A stretch of DNA of 64,000 nt from Shewanella sp. c952 (GTDB taxonomy: Bacteria > Pseudomonadota > Gammaproteobacteria > Enterobacterales > Shewanellaceae): NCBI RefSeq assembly GCF_019654975.1, contig NZ_BPEW01000017.1:1-64000 (forward strand), written 5' to 3'. A program made the position numbers and the translations under genes. The first letter of the stretch is position 1, and the number at the start of each line of letters is the position of its first letter. The notes beneath the pieces were generated by a model that ran no database searches, was not told where the DNA came from, and saw only the letters and a program-made list of their open reading frames with translations. Of the stretch, positions 27,766 through 37,220 are shown one piece after another.

Positions 27766-28182
27766 ATGAGTTTATTTAATATCTTTAACGTCGCAGGTTC
27801 AGGCATGTCTGCGCAATCGGTCAGACTCAATACCACGGCCAGTAATATTGCTAACGCCGATGCTGTATCAAGCAGTGTGGGTGAAACCTACCGTGCACGT
27901 CATCCTATTTTCGAAGCTGAAATGAGCAAGGCGCAACAGCATCAAAGCGCGTCACAATCTGTGGCTGTCAAAGGTATTGTTGAAAGTGACTTACCTTTGA
28001 ATAAAGAATTTTCGCCAGGTCATCCAATGGCAGACACTGATGGCTTTATCTATAAGCCCAATGTCAATGTGATGGAGGAGATGGCCAATATGATCTCTGC
28101 CTCTCGCTCATATCAGATGAATGTACAAGTGACTGAAGCGGCAAAATCAATGCTTCAACAAACTCTTAGAATTGGCAAGTAA
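27766..28182 (+). CDS. flgC: Flagellar proximal rod protein FlgC
   Basis: This 138-residue rod subunit has GSGMSAQSVRLNTTASNIANADA near residues 11-33 and C-terminal NVMEEMANMISASRSYQMNVQV, both standard FlgC signatures. It starts 2 bp after flgB and is cotranscribed with it. Confidence 0.97.
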   Translation: MSLFNIFNVAGSGMSAQSVRLNTTASNIANADAVSSSVGETYRARHPIFEAEMSKAQQHQSASQSVAVKGIVESDLPLNKEFSPGHPMADTDGFIYKPNVNVMEEMANMISASRSYQMNVQVTEAAKSMLQQTLRIGK

Positions 28183-28206
28183 CTCAGTGAAAGCTGGAGG
28201 TAAATT

Positions 28207-29010
28207 TTGAGCCTGATTAATCCGCTCAATAACACGCAATCGGCAACGGGTCAGCCACAACAGGCTGGAGCTGTTACGCCGCAAGCATCGCAGGCGACGA
28301 CCCAAAGTAGCGCGTCGACAGAGCAGACATCTACGACGGGTAATCCTTTCTTAGATAGCCTTCGATTGCCGGCAGAGAACTCAATACCTGAGCCTAATAG
28401 TCAGGAGCTATCTCAAGAAGATTTCTTCTCGTTATTGAGTCAACAGTTGTCGATGCAAGATCCCTTTAAACCGGTTGATAATGACCAGATGATCCAGCAG
28501 ATGGCATCGTTTTCAACCGTTGACGGCATCAGCAAGCTTAACGAGGAGATTGTTAATCTCAATGCGTTAACGACCTCAAGCCAAGCGCTACAGGCTTCGG
28601 GATTAGTGGGTCAAAAAGTGTTAATTCCATCGGATACTGGTTATGTATCAGCTGATGAACCCAATATAAAAGCTATTGTCAGCACACCTGAATCGATTAA
28701 GGACTTAACGGTTCGCGTCGAAGATGAATCGGGTCAACTTATTTCAACCTTTGCCGTTGACGGCAGTGCCGGCGGCAACGTCGACATTACCTGGGATGGT
28801 ATGGGTAAAAATGGCGAACCGGTTGCTGAAGGTAGTTATACCCTTAAAGTGACCGGCAACGTTGACGGTAAAAGTGAAGAGTTACCCGTTTCAACTTACG
28901 CTCACGTGACCAGCGTATCATTAGGTACAGCGGCAACCGGCGCAATTTTGAATTTGCGTGGTGTGGGTGGCATTAAGATTAGTGATGTATTAGCGGTATC
29001 AGAATCGTAA
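28207..29010 (+). CDS. flgD: Hook-cap protein FlgD
   Basis: This 267-residue scaffold caps the growing hook. A Gln/Thr/Ser-rich export region (about 1-60) precedes LSQEDFFSLLSQQLSMQDPFKPVDNDQMIQQMASFSTVDGI, the conserved FlgD core, and FlgD Ig/Tudor-like domains with ITWDGMGKNGEPVAEGSY. The start codon is TTG at 28207, supported by GGAGG eight bases upstream. Confidence 0.96.
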   Translation: MSLINPLNNTQSATGQPQQAGAVTPQASQATTQSSASTEQTSTTGNPFLDSLRLPAENSIPEPNSQELSQEDFFSLLSQQLSMQDPFKPVDNDQMIQQMASFSTVDGISKLNEEIVNLNALTTSSQALQASGLVGQKVLIPSDTGYVSADEPNIKAIVSTPESIKDLTVRVEDESGQLISTFAVDGSAGGNVDITWDGMGKNGEPVAEGSYTLKVTGNVDGKSEELPVSTYAHVTSVSLGTAATGAILNLRGVGGIKISDVLAVSES

Positions 29011-29085
29011 ACGCCCGACAGATATTAATAAGAGAGGCGGGTATAGCCGCTCTTAAAACGAATTGAACAAGGATTGAGGTGAACT

Positions 29086-30447
29086 ATGTCATTTAACATT
29101 GCTTTGAGCGGTATATCGTCTGCGCAAAAAGATCTAAATACAACAGCAAACAATATCGCTAACGTAAACACTACCGGTTTTAAAGAGTCTCGCGCTGAAT
29201 TTGCGGATGTTTATGCCAGCTCTATTTTTGCGAACAGCAAAACAACCGTTGGTGGCGGTGTTGCAACCAGTCAAGTGGCGCAGCAGTTCCATCAAGGGAG
29301 TTTGCAGTTCACCAATAACTCGCTTGATATGGCGATTAACGGTGGCGGATTCTTCGTGACTTCGTCAGAAGTGGGTTCACAAGACCACTCATTTACCCGT
29401 GCCGGCGCATTCAAATTTGACTCGAACAATTATATGGTCGACTCAGCAGGTAATTTCCTGCAAACCTTCCCAGTTGATAAAGATGGCAATTCAACCTCTG
29501 TCAGTTTAACAACGACTCAACCAGTACAAATTCCAGATACTGCCGGTAGCCCTGTAAAAACCGATAATATCGGCATGCAGATGAACTTAAATGCGGGTGA
29601 TAAAACCTTTGACCCTGCAAACTTTGATCCTGATGACCCAGATACATTCAATAACTCAACATCAGTAACCATGTATGACTCATTAGGTGAGCCGCATGTG
29701 ATGACGACTTACTTTGTTCGCCCTCCTAATGCAGCGCATACTGGCGAGAGTAACTGGGTTGCGTTTTATGCAGTTGATGGTAAAAAAGTCAATGTCGACC
29801 CTGCGGCTGGAACCTATGATGTTGATACTAGCGGTGATGGCCTTGTCGATGGCAACAAAAGTGCTGAAACGGCAGGTGGCTGGAAAGGCGCGGCTATTTC
29901 ATTTAATGATACAGGCGCTTACACAAGTAGTAATCCAGCGACAATTCAAACTGAAGCGCTTGGTGTTGGCGGCGCAAATGTGCTCGGCCCAGGCGCTGAT
30001 GGCTCGCAAACACTCAATCTAACTTTTAATAATCCAACTCAGTATGCTTCACCATTTGAAGTGACTGAACTGACTCAAGACGGTACGACTGTTGGGCGAT
30101 TAACGAACGTTGAAGTGGGCGCAGATGGCCTGATTAACGCAAGCTACAGTAATGGTTCAACAGTACCACTAGCTCGTGTAGCATTGGTCCGTTTTGCAAA
30201 TGAACAAGGTTTATCACAAGCAGGCAACACCTCTTGGAAAGCAAGCCTTGATTCTGGTCCTGCATTAGCAGGTGAAGCTAACAGTGGTACCTTTGGTAGT
30301 ATTCGTTCATCGGCACTTGAACAATCAAACGTGGACTTAACCACTGAACTTGTTGATTTGATCTCGGCGCAACGTAACTTCCAAGCTAACTCTCGTACAC
30401 TGGAAGTCAATAATACGTTGCAACAAACCGTCTTACAGATCCGCTAA
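29086..30447 (+). CDS. flgE: Flagellar hook protein FlgE
   Basis: This 453-residue structural protein polymerises into the hook. It begins MSFNIALSGISSAQKDLNTTANNIANVNTTGFKESRAEF in the standard FlgE form and ends with the conserved VDLTTELVDLISAQRNFQANSRTLEVN pattern. The variable middle (about 140-330) is exposed. It is followed by a strong hairpin at 30489-30517 that separates it from flgF. Confidence 0.97.
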   Translation: MSFNIALSGISSAQKDLNTTANNIANVNTTGFKESRAEFADVYASSIFANSKTTVGGGVATSQVAQQFHQGSLQFTNNSLDMAINGGGFFVTSSEVGSQDHSFTRAGAFKFDSNNYMVDSAGNFLQTFPVDKDGNSTSVSLTTTQPVQIPDTAGSPVKTDNIGMQMNLNAGDKTFDPANFDPDDPDTFNNSTSVTMYDSLGEPHVMTTYFVRPPNAAHTGESNWVAFYAVDGKKVNVDPAAGTYDVDTSGDGLVDGNKSAETAGGWKGAAISFNDTGAYTSSNPATIQTEALGVGGANVLGPGADGSQTLNLTFNNPTQYASPFEVTELTQDGTTVGRLTNVEVGADGLINASYSNGSTVPLARVALVRFANEQGLSQAGNTSWKASLDSGPALAGEANSGTFGSIRSSALEQSNVDLTTELVDLISAQRNFQANSRTLEVNNTLQQTVLQIR

Positions 30448-30488
30448 TCAATAAAGCCTCTATCCCGGTTTTTAACTGCGATAAAGTA

Positions 30489-30517
30489 AAACACGTTGCC
30501 GCAGCGGCAACGTGTTT
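30489..30517. terminator. Hairpin between flgE and flgF
   Basis: AAACACGTTGCCGC and GCGGCAACGTGTTT form a perfect 14-bp inverted repeat around one base, 41 bp after flgE. It ends with TTT then CCTCTCTC, so it is a terminator or mRNA-stabilising hairpin. A new sigma54 promoter follows for flgF. Confidence 0.8.
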
Positions 30518-30590
30518 CCTCTCTCTCCTCATCATTGACCGCCATATTCGTAAGCCTTTCTATTTATACTCAATTTATAAATTCAATTTC

Positions 30591-30606
30591 TGGCACGATG
30601 CTTGCT
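30591..30606 (+). promoter_or_regulatory. Sigma54 promoter of flgFG
   Basis: TGGCACG-ATGC-TTGCT is a perfect RpoN consensus. Transcription would start near 30616, so the flgF start must lie after that. Confidence 0.92.
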
Positions 30607-30643
30607 AATTAATACGTTAGACGGAAGTTTGACGGAGCGTTAC

Positions 30644-31387
30644 GTGGACAAGTTACTCTATGTCGCTATGAGCGGCGCGAAACAGAATATGAATTCGTTG
30701 GCTATTAGTGCCAACAATTTGGCAAATGCTAACACTGATGGTTTTAAATCTGATCTCGCTCAAGCGCGTTCAATGCAAGCCTTTGGTGAGGGCCTGCCAA
30801 CACGTGTGTTCGCTATGACAGAGAGTCCGTCAGCAGATTTTGCTAATGGCCCAATCAAGACCACTGGCCGAGATCTGGATATTGCCGTTAAAGGTGATGG
30901 CTGGATTGCGGTTCAAGCTGATGATGGCGGCGAAGCTTATACACGTTCTGGTAGCTTGAGTTTCGATACCACTGGTGTACTCCGTAACGATAAAGGCACA
31001 CCGTTAATGGGTGACAACGGACCTATCGTGTTACCCCTTCCAATCGAAAAAATTGAAATATCTCAAGATGGCATCGTCTCTGTTCGTCCAACAGGGGCAA
31101 CCGCTGAGGTCATTGAAGAGGTTGGCCGCATTAAATTGGTCAATCCAGGTAATGAAAATCTAATGCGCGGCAAAGATGGATTGTTCCGTCAGATGTCGGG
31201 TGAACCTGCTGTAGCCGATCTTTCCGTTGGCTTACTGAGTGGCGCAGTTGAAGGCAGCAACGTCAATGCTGTACACGAGATGGTATCGATGATTGACATT
31301 CAACGTCAGTTTGAGATGCAAGTCAAAATGATGAAAACAGCTGAAGAAATTGATAAAGCTTCCGCTTCATTAATGCGCATTAGCTAG
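30644..31387 (+). CDS. flgF: Flagellar distal rod protein FlgF
   Basis: This 247-residue distal rod subunit has N-terminal VAMSGAKQNMNSLAISANNLANANTDGFKSD and a conserved C-terminal VNAVHEMVSMIDIQRQFEMQ. The GTG at 30644 is chosen: it opens the conserved (M)DKLLYVAMSG start, GGAG lies seven bases upstream, and the longer frame would begin inside the sigma54 promoter. It is followed by flgG after 10 bp. Confidence 0.95.
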   Translation: MDKLLYVAMSGAKQNMNSLAISANNLANANTDGFKSDLAQARSMQAFGEGLPTRVFAMTESPSADFANGPIKTTGRDLDIAVKGDGWIAVQADDGGEAYTRSGSLSFDTTGVLRNDKGTPLMGDNGPIVLPLPIEKIEISQDGIVSVRPTGATAEVIEEVGRIKLVNPGNENLMRGKDGLFRQMSGEPAVADLSVGLLSGAVEGSNVNAVHEMVSMIDIQRQFEMQVKMMKTAEEIDKASASLMRIS

Positions 31388-31397
31388 GAGATAGAAT

Positions 31398-32186
31398 ATG
31401 CATCCCGCTTTATGGATAAGTAAGACAGGTTTAGACGCACAGCAGACTGATATTTCTGTTATTTCAAATAACGTTGCTAACGCCAGTACTGTTGGCTTTA
31501 AAAAGAGCCGTGCAGTATTTGAAGATCTCCTGTATCAAAACGTTAACCAAGCGGGTGGGGTGAGTGCATCAAATACCAAGCTGCCAAACGGTTTGAATAT
31601 TGGTGCGGGTACCCAAGTGGTAGCAACGCAAAAAGTCTTTACTCAAGGCAACATGCTAACTACTGACAATTCGCTTGATTTGATGGTTGAAGGTCCAGGC
31701 TTTTTTGAAGTTCAAATGCCAGATGGCACCGCAGCATATACTCGTACTGGTCAGTTTAGTCTCGATGATACTGGCCAAATAGTCACTCCTGGTTCGGGGT
31801 ACGTGGTGCAACCAGCCATTACTATCCCAGATGACGCCTCTAGTATTACGGTGTCGGCAGAGGGGGAAGTCTCGGTAAAGACACCGGGCAATGCTGAGAA
31901 CCAAGTGGTTGGACAGCTAGCGATGTCAGACTTTATTAACCCTGCTGGTCTGGATCCAATGGGGCAAAACCTCTACATGGAAACCGGTGCAAGTGGCACG
32001 CCTATTCAAGGTACTGCCTCACTTGACGGCATGGGCGCAATTCGCCAAGGGGCGCTTGAAACCTCAAACGTGAATGTTACCGAAGAGCTGGTCAATCTTA
32101 TTGAGAGCCAGCGTATTTACGAGATGAACTCCAAGGTTATCTCGGCAGTCGATCAAATGCTGTCGTACGTGAATCAGAATTTATAG
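31398..32186 (+). CDS. flgG: Flagellar distal rod protein FlgG
   Basis: This 262-residue main distal rod subunit has N-terminal ALWISKTGLDAQQTDISVISNNVANASTVGFKKSRAVFEDL and C-terminal NVTEELVNLIESQRIYEMNSKVIS, which are FlgG hallmarks. AGGAGATAGAAT precedes the ATG. It follows flgF by 10 bp. Confidence 0.97.
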   Translation: MHPALWISKTGLDAQQTDISVISNNVANASTVGFKKSRAVFEDLLYQNVNQAGGVSASNTKLPNGLNIGAGTQVVATQKVFTQGNMLTTDNSLDLMVEGPGFFEVQMPDGTAAYTRTGQFSLDDTGQIVTPGSGYVVQPAITIPDDASSITVSAEGEVSVKTPGNAENQVVGQLAMSDFINPAGLDPMGQNLYMETGASGTPIQGTASLDGMGAIRQGALETSNVNVTEELVNLIESQRIYEMNSKVISAVDQMLSYVNQNL

Positions 32187-32243
32187 GCCTAAGGCTAATT
32201 GAGTGGCACAGCAACTCGCTCGTTAGGTTTTTTTCAAGGGTTT

Positions 32244-32259
32244 TGGCATTCGATTTGCC
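32244..32259 (+). promoter_or_regulatory. Likely sigma54 promoter of flgHIJKL
   Basis: TGGCATT-CGAT-TTGCC has GG and GC ten bases apart, 22 bp before the flgH ATG. The match is slightly weaker than at flgB or flgF. Confidence 0.6.
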
Positions 32260-32280
32260 CGTAATATTAAGAGAGTTTTT

Positions 32281-32955
32281 ATGAGTCGTTACTGGATTTT
32301 ACTCGTTATAGCCGCGCTATCAGGTTGTAGTTCAACCAATGAAAAGCCGATTGCAGACGATCCTTATTATGCGCCTGTTTACCCTGAAGCGCCGCCTACG
32401 AAAATTGCCGCTACTGGGTCAATGTATCAAGACAGCCAAGCCTCTAGCCTTTATTCAGATATTAAGGCATTGAAAGTTGGCGATATTATTACCGTAATGC
32501 TAATGGAATCGACTCAAGCTAAAAAGAGCGCCAATAACGAGATTAAAAAAGGCACTGACCTGTCACTTGACCCCATTTATGCTGGTGGTGGAAATGTCAC
32601 TATTGGTGGCAACCCTATCGACCTGCGTTACAAAGACAGCATGAACACCAAGCGCGAGTCTGATGCCGACCAAAGCAATAGCTTGTCGGGCAGTATCTCT
32701 GCCAACGTGATGCAGGTGCTCAATAATGGCAACTTGGTTATTCGCGGCGAGAAATGGATAAGTATCAACAACGGTGACGAATTTGTGCGTATTACCGGTA
32801 TTGTGCGAGCTCAAGATATTCGCCCAGATAACACCATTGACTCTCCTCGTGTTGCTAATGCACGTATTCAATATAGTGGCACTGGAACCTTTGCAGAGGT
32901 TCAAAAAGTCGGTTGGCTAAGCTCATTCTTTATGGGTAGTTGGTGGCCGTTTTAG
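32281..32955 (+). CDS. flgH: Flagellar L-ring protein FlgH
   Basis: This 224-residue outer-membrane lipoprotein (lipobox LSGC, Cys about residue 16) forms the L ring. The body has [35 protein letters not shown] and [32 protein letters not shown], as in all FlgH. It ends GSWWPF. It begins the flgHIJKL run. Confidence 0.97.
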   Translation: MSRYWILLVIAALSGCSSTNEKPIADDPYYAPVYPEAPPTKIAATGSMYQDSQASSLYSDIKALKVGDIITVMLMESTQAKKSANNEIKKGTDLSLDPIYAGGGNVTIGGNPIDLRYKDSMNTKRESDADQSNSLSGSISANVMQVLNNGNLVIRGEKWISINNGDEFVRITGIVRAQDIRPDNTIDSPRVANARIQYSGTGTFAEVQKVGWLSSFFMGSWWPF

Positions 32956-33063
32956 ATTTTCTAACAATAAGTATTAACGTACTGCGCGGACTGTAGTACT
33001 TCACCGCCGAGTAGGGCAGCTGTTGAGCAATTTTAAGCGAGTTAACTGAGCTAAGGACTTTTC

Positions 33064-34158
33064 ATGATGAAACTTAAACTGGCATTACTGTGTGCAATTT
33101 TAGTGATTGCATCACCGGTACATGCACAGCGCATCAAGGACATTGCCAATGTTCAAGGGGTGCGAAGTAACCAGTTGATAGGTTATGGCTTAGTGGTTGG
33201 TTTACCCGGAACAGGTGAAAAAACCCGTTATACCGAACAAACCTTCAAAACGATGCTGAAGAACTTTGGCATTAACTTGCCTGATAATTTCAGACCTAAA
33301 ATTAAGAATGTCGCGGTAGTAGCGGTTAGTGCCAATATGCCACCGTTTATTAAACCCGGTCAAACACTAGATGTTTCGGTTTCAAGTTTGGGTGAAGCTA
33401 AGAGCTTACGCGGCGGTATGTTGCTACAAACGTTTCTGAAAGGTGTTGACGGTAACGTCTATGCGATTGCTCAGGGCAGCATGGTGGTGAGTGGTTTCAG
33501 TGCTGAGGGGCAAGATGGCTCTAAAGTGATTCAAAATACACCTACAGTTGGCCGTATTCCAAACGGTGCCATTATCGAGCGTACGGTAGCCACACCATTT
33601 TCAACCGGTGATTACCTTACCTTCAACTTACGCCGGGCAGACTTTTCAACGGCAAAAAGATTATCTGATGCTATCAATGACCTATTAGGTCCTGGGATGG
33701 CGCGGCCACTCGATGCCGCATCTGTACAAGTAAGCGCACCGCGCGACGTGTCTCAGCGAGTGTCTTTCCTTGCAACACTGGAAAATATCGAAGTGGAACC
33801 AGCTTCGGAGTCGGCAAAGGTGATTGTTAATTCACGCACTGGCACCATTGTTGTTGGCCAAAACGTCAAATTACTGCCAGCAGCCGTGACTCATGGTGGT
33901 CTAACTGTGACGATTGCAGAAGCCACGCAGGTTTCGCAGCCAAATCCGTTTGCAGGTGGTCAAACCGTCGTCACAACCGACAGTACTATCGATGTTTCTG
34001 AAGATGATAGCCGCATGTTTATGTTTAACCCTGGTACAACGCTAGACGAGCTAGTACGGGCAGTTAACCTAGTGGGTGCTGCGCCATCAGATGTGTTAGC
34101 AATACTGGAAGCGTTAAAGATGGCAGGGGCTTTGCATGGAGAACTGATAATAATCTAA
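33064..34158 (+). CDS. flgI: Flagellar P-ring protein FlgI
   Basis: This 364-residue periplasmic protein forms the P ring around the rod. The signal peptide ends SPVHA (about residues 17-21), followed by [32 protein letters not shown], the standard mature N-terminus. The C-terminus reads [19 protein letters not shown]. Two adjacent ATGs are possible starts. Its chaperone FlgA is encoded at 24298-25011. Confidence 0.97.
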   Translation: MMKLKLALLCAILVIASPVHAQRIKDIANVQGVRSNQLIGYGLVVGLPGTGEKTRYTEQTFKTMLKNFGINLPDNFRPKIKNVAVVAVSANMPPFIKPGQTLDVSVSSLGEAKSLRGGMLLQTFLKGVDGNVYAIAQGSMVVSGFSAEGQDGSKVIQNTPTVGRIPNGAIIERTVATPFSTGDYLTFNLRRADFSTAKRLSDAINDLLGPGMARPLDAASVQVSAPRDVSQRVSFLATLENIEVEPASESAKVIVNSRTGTIVVGQNVKLLPAAVTHGGLTVTIAEATQVSQPNPFAGGQTVVTTDSTIDVSEDDSRMFMFNPGTTLDELVRAVNLVGAAPSDVLAILEALKMAGALHGELIII

Positions 34159-34186
34159 AAATTGTCGGTTTGAGTGGGAAGTAGTC

Positions 34187-35221
34187 ATGGATAAGCTGTC
34201 GAATGCATCGCAATTTTTGGATCTGGGAGGGTTGGACTCACTCAGATCCAAAGCCCGGAATGGCGAAAATAGTGCGCTAAAAGAAGTAGCACAACAGTTC
34301 GAAGGTATTTTTGTACAGATGCTGATGACTAGTATGCGCGATGCCAATGCGGTGTTTGAATCCGACAGCCCAATGAACAGCCAATACACCAAGTTTTACG
34401 AGCAGATGCACGATCAACAGATGTCGCTCAATCTGTCTGGTGAAGGCATGCTGGGTTTAGCTGATTTAATGGTGCAACAACTCGACCCTGCTAACAGTCC
34501 TATGACGCCAGCGTCCGTATTAAGAGGCGACAGCAACAGCTCAGCAAAATCGAATGCTTTCACGCTTGATAATCCACATGCGATGCAAATGCCAAACACT
34601 CGCACTGTTACTGCAGTACCTGTTGATTCATCGGCAAATGCAACGATAGCACCGCAAACCTTAGACTCTCTATTAAGTGGCAAGGTATTGCCGTCGGCGG
34701 CATTAACTGCTGATAAATCACAAGCTGATTTTACTAGCCAAGATGAATTCGTAAGTCGGCTTTATCCTCATGCAGAGAAAGCTGCCAAAGAGCTCGGTAC
34801 AACACCAGAGGTGCTAATTGCTCAATCAGCATTGGAAACCGGTTGGGGCCAGAAGATGGTGAAAGGCGCGGGCGGTCAACAAAGCAATAATCTATTCAAT
34901 ATTAAGGCTGATAACCGCTGGCAAGGTGATAAAGCACAAGTTAGCACCCTTGAGTATGAGCAGGGAGTGGCGGTCAAGCAAAAAGCAGATTTTCGCGTTT
35001 ATGAGGATATCGGCCAGAGCTTTAATGACTTTGTATCGTTTGTTTCTAACAGCGAGCGCTACCAAGATGCGATGAAAAAGGCGGCCAATCCAGGCGCGTT
35101 TGTACAGTCGCTGCAAGATGCGGGTTACGCAACCGACCCAAAATATGCCGATAAAGTCATGCAGGTCATGAAAACAATCACACGAGATTTTAATGATGTT
35201 TTACAAGGGGTGAAGCAATGA
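34187..35221 (+). CDS. flgJ: Flagellar rod-cap / peptidoglycan hydrolase FlgJ
   Basis: This 344-residue two-domain protein has an N-terminal rod-binding domain (about 20-100; EVAQQFEGIFVQMLMTSMRDAN) that caps the growing rod, and a C-terminal glucosaminidase domain (about 185-320; IAQSALETGWGQ with a probable catalytic Glu near 217, NLFNIKADNRWQG) that opens the cell wall. This fused form is usual in gammaproteobacteria. Confidence 0.96.
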   Translation: MDKLSNASQFLDLGGLDSLRSKARNGENSALKEVAQQFEGIFVQMLMTSMRDANAVFESDSPMNSQYTKFYEQMHDQQMSLNLSGEGMLGLADLMVQQLDPANSPMTPASVLRGDSNSSAKSNAFTLDNPHAMQMPNTRTVTAVPVDSSANATIAPQTLDSLLSGKVLPSAALTADKSQADFTSQDEFVSRLYPHAEKAAKELGTTPEVLIAQSALETGWGQKMVKGAGGQQSNNLFNIKADNRWQGDKAQVSTLEYEQGVAVKQKADFRVYEDIGQSFNDFVSFVSNSERYQDAMKKAANPGAFVQSLQDAGYATDPKYADKVMQVMKTITRDFNDVLQGVKQ

Positions 35222-35264
35222 TTAATCAATTCGCAGAGCCGTTTGTAATGGGGAGTTGTCACTA

Positions 35265-37187
35265 ATGTCAATGGACTTGCTTAGTATTGCTCGCACCGGA
35301 GTGCTAGCGTCACAATCGCAACTGGCGATTACCAGTAATAATATTGCCAATGCCAATACTGAAGGCTACAACCGCCAGGTAGTTTCACAATCGAGTTTAG
35401 AATCTCAGCGATTGGGAAATAGCTTTTTTGGAGCAGGGACTTATGTCTCTGACGTTAAGCGAGTCTATAACGATTATGCGACACGAGAACTGCGTATTGG
35501 TACGACAGCGGCGAGCGAAGCACAGACTAGCTACAGTAAAATGTCAGAACTCGACCAGCTTTTCTCACAAATAGGCAAGGCTGTGCCTGCATCACTTAAC
35601 GATTTTTTCTCAGGTATTAATAGCCTATCTGATATTCCTGATGATCTAGGTCTGCGTGATTCACTGCTGACCAATGCCAACCAATTGGCGAACAATGTCA
35701 ACCAAATGCAGCAGCATCTAGATGGTCAGATGAATCAAACCAACGACCAAATCTCAGCTGTCACCGACCGTATTAATGAGATCAGTAATGAACTTGGCAA
35801 TATCAACCGTGAGCTAATGAAGTCTCAAGGGCAAGATATGCAGCTACTGGATAAGCAAGATGCGCTGATCCTTGAGCTGAGCGAATATGCTGAGGTTAAT
35901 GTGGTACCACTGGAGTCTGGATCCAAAAGTGTTATGTTGGGCGGCTCAATCATGCTGGTCTCTGGTGAAGTGTCAATGCAAGTTGGTACAAAACCCGGCG
36001 ACCCACATGCAAACGAGTTACAGATAACCGCATCATCTGGAAGTAAAAGCTTAGTGGTTGATGGGTCAAAAATTGGTGGTCAGCTCGGCGCTCTGGTTAA
36101 CTATCGAGATGATACTCTGATGCCAGCACAGCTTGAGCTTGGTCAGTTTGCTTTAGGCGTTGCCGATGCATTTAACCAAGCGCAATCTCAAGGTTTTGAT
36201 CTTAACGGTCAAGTGGGAAGCAATATCTTCACCGATATTAATGATCCATCAATGCAGTTAGGCAGAGTCGGGGCATTATCAACTAATACCGGCAATGCAA
36301 ACCTAGCCGTCAATATCGATGATGTTGGTTCGCTAACAGGTAATAGTTATGAGCTTAGTTTTACCGCGCCATCAACTTATGCGCTTAAAGATGCACAAAG
36401 TGGCAACGTTACACCATTAATACTCAATGGCTCTACGCTGGAAGGTGCAAACGGCTTTAGCATTGATATTACAGGCGGCGCGATGCTCTCGGGTGACAAG
36501 TTTGAGATCCGCCCAACATCAAGTGCTGCAACGGCATTATCCGTTACCATGACTGATGGCAAAGGCATTGCCGCTGCAGCACCAAAAATTACCGCGGACG
36601 AGGCAAACTCGGGTAATACCAGTATCAATCTTGTCAGCATCGACAATCGTAATGCTGCAGGCTTTCCAACGACAGGTTCTGAGCTAACTTTCGAAATTGA
36701 CCCATCGGCCGTGCCCCCTACTTTTGAAGTGTTCGACGCTCAAGGCACATCTTTAGGCCCTGCAGCGCCATATACGCCACCAAGCATAACCGCTAACGGT
36801 TTCACTTTTGAAGTTGATTCCACCGCAACCACCAAAGAACAGTTTACTTTTGACCTGTCATTTGCCGAAGGTGACAACAGCAACTTAGTGAATATGGCGA
36901 AGCTAAACGAAAGTAAAATCATGAATGGTGGTAGCACAACTCTGACTGACGTATTTGAAAATACCAAACTCGATATTGGCGGCAAAACAAAGTCTGCTGA
37001 AATTGCAGTGGGCTCAGCAGGTGCTATTTACAATCAGGCTTATACCCGAGTGCAAAGTGTATCTGGGGTTAACCTAGATGAAGAAGCGGCAAATTTGATG
37101 CGCTTTCAACAATCTTATCAAGCGTCGGCGCGGATCATGACCACCGCGACGGAAATTTTTAATACCTTATTTAGCTCACTACGCTAA
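35265..37187 (+). CDS. flgK: Hook-filament junction protein FlgK
   Basis: This 640-residue protein is HAP1. N-terminal MSMDLLSIARTGVLASQSQL, with NNIANANTEGYNRQVV, is the FlgK start; the C-terminus has VSGVNLDEEAANLMRFQQSYQASARI. The ATG at 35265 with GGGAG upstream is preferred over a TTG at 35256. The central region is long compared with E. coli FlgK (547 aa), as is common for surface-exposed domains. FlgN (23427-23852) is its export chaperone. Confidence 0.96.
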   Translation: MSMDLLSIARTGVLASQSQLAITSNNIANANTEGYNRQVVSQSSLESQRLGNSFFGAGTYVSDVKRVYNDYATRELRIGTTAASEAQTSYSKMSELDQLFSQIGKAVPASLNDFFSGINSLSDIPDDLGLRDSLLTNANQLANNVNQMQQHLDGQMNQTNDQISAVTDRINEISNELGNINRELMKSQGQDMQLLDKQDALILELSEYAEVNVVPLESGSKSVMLGGSIMLVSGEVSMQVGTKPGDPHANELQITASSGSKSLVVDGSKIGGQLGALVNYRDDTLMPAQLELGQFALGVADAFNQAQSQGFDLNGQVGSNIFTDINDPSMQLGRVGALSTNTGNANLAVNIDDVGSLTGNSYELSFTAPSTYALKDAQSGNVTPLILNGSTLEGANGFSIDITGGAMLSGDKFEIRPTSSAATALSVTMTDGKGIAAAAPKITADEANSGNTSINLVSIDNRNAAGFPTTGSELTFEIDPSAVPPTFEVFDAQGTSLGPAAPYTPPSITANGFTFEVDSTATTKEQFTFDLSFAEGDNSNLVNMAKLNESKIMNGGSTTLTDVFENTKLDIGGKTKSAEIAVGSAGAIYNQAYTRVQSVSGVNLDEEAANLMRFQQSYQASARIMTTATEIFNTLFSSLR

Positions 37188-37220
37188 TTCGGCATTAAAG
37201 AGTAGAGAAAGGAAAACTGC

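Noticed and set aside
30602..30643. Longer start for FlgF
   Set aside because: It would start inside the -12 part of the sigma54 promoter; GTG at 30644 has a proper ribosome-binding site.
32956..33063. Sigma54-like GG-N10-GC before flgI
   Set aside because: Only the spacing fits; the -12 part reads GAGC and the context is poor.
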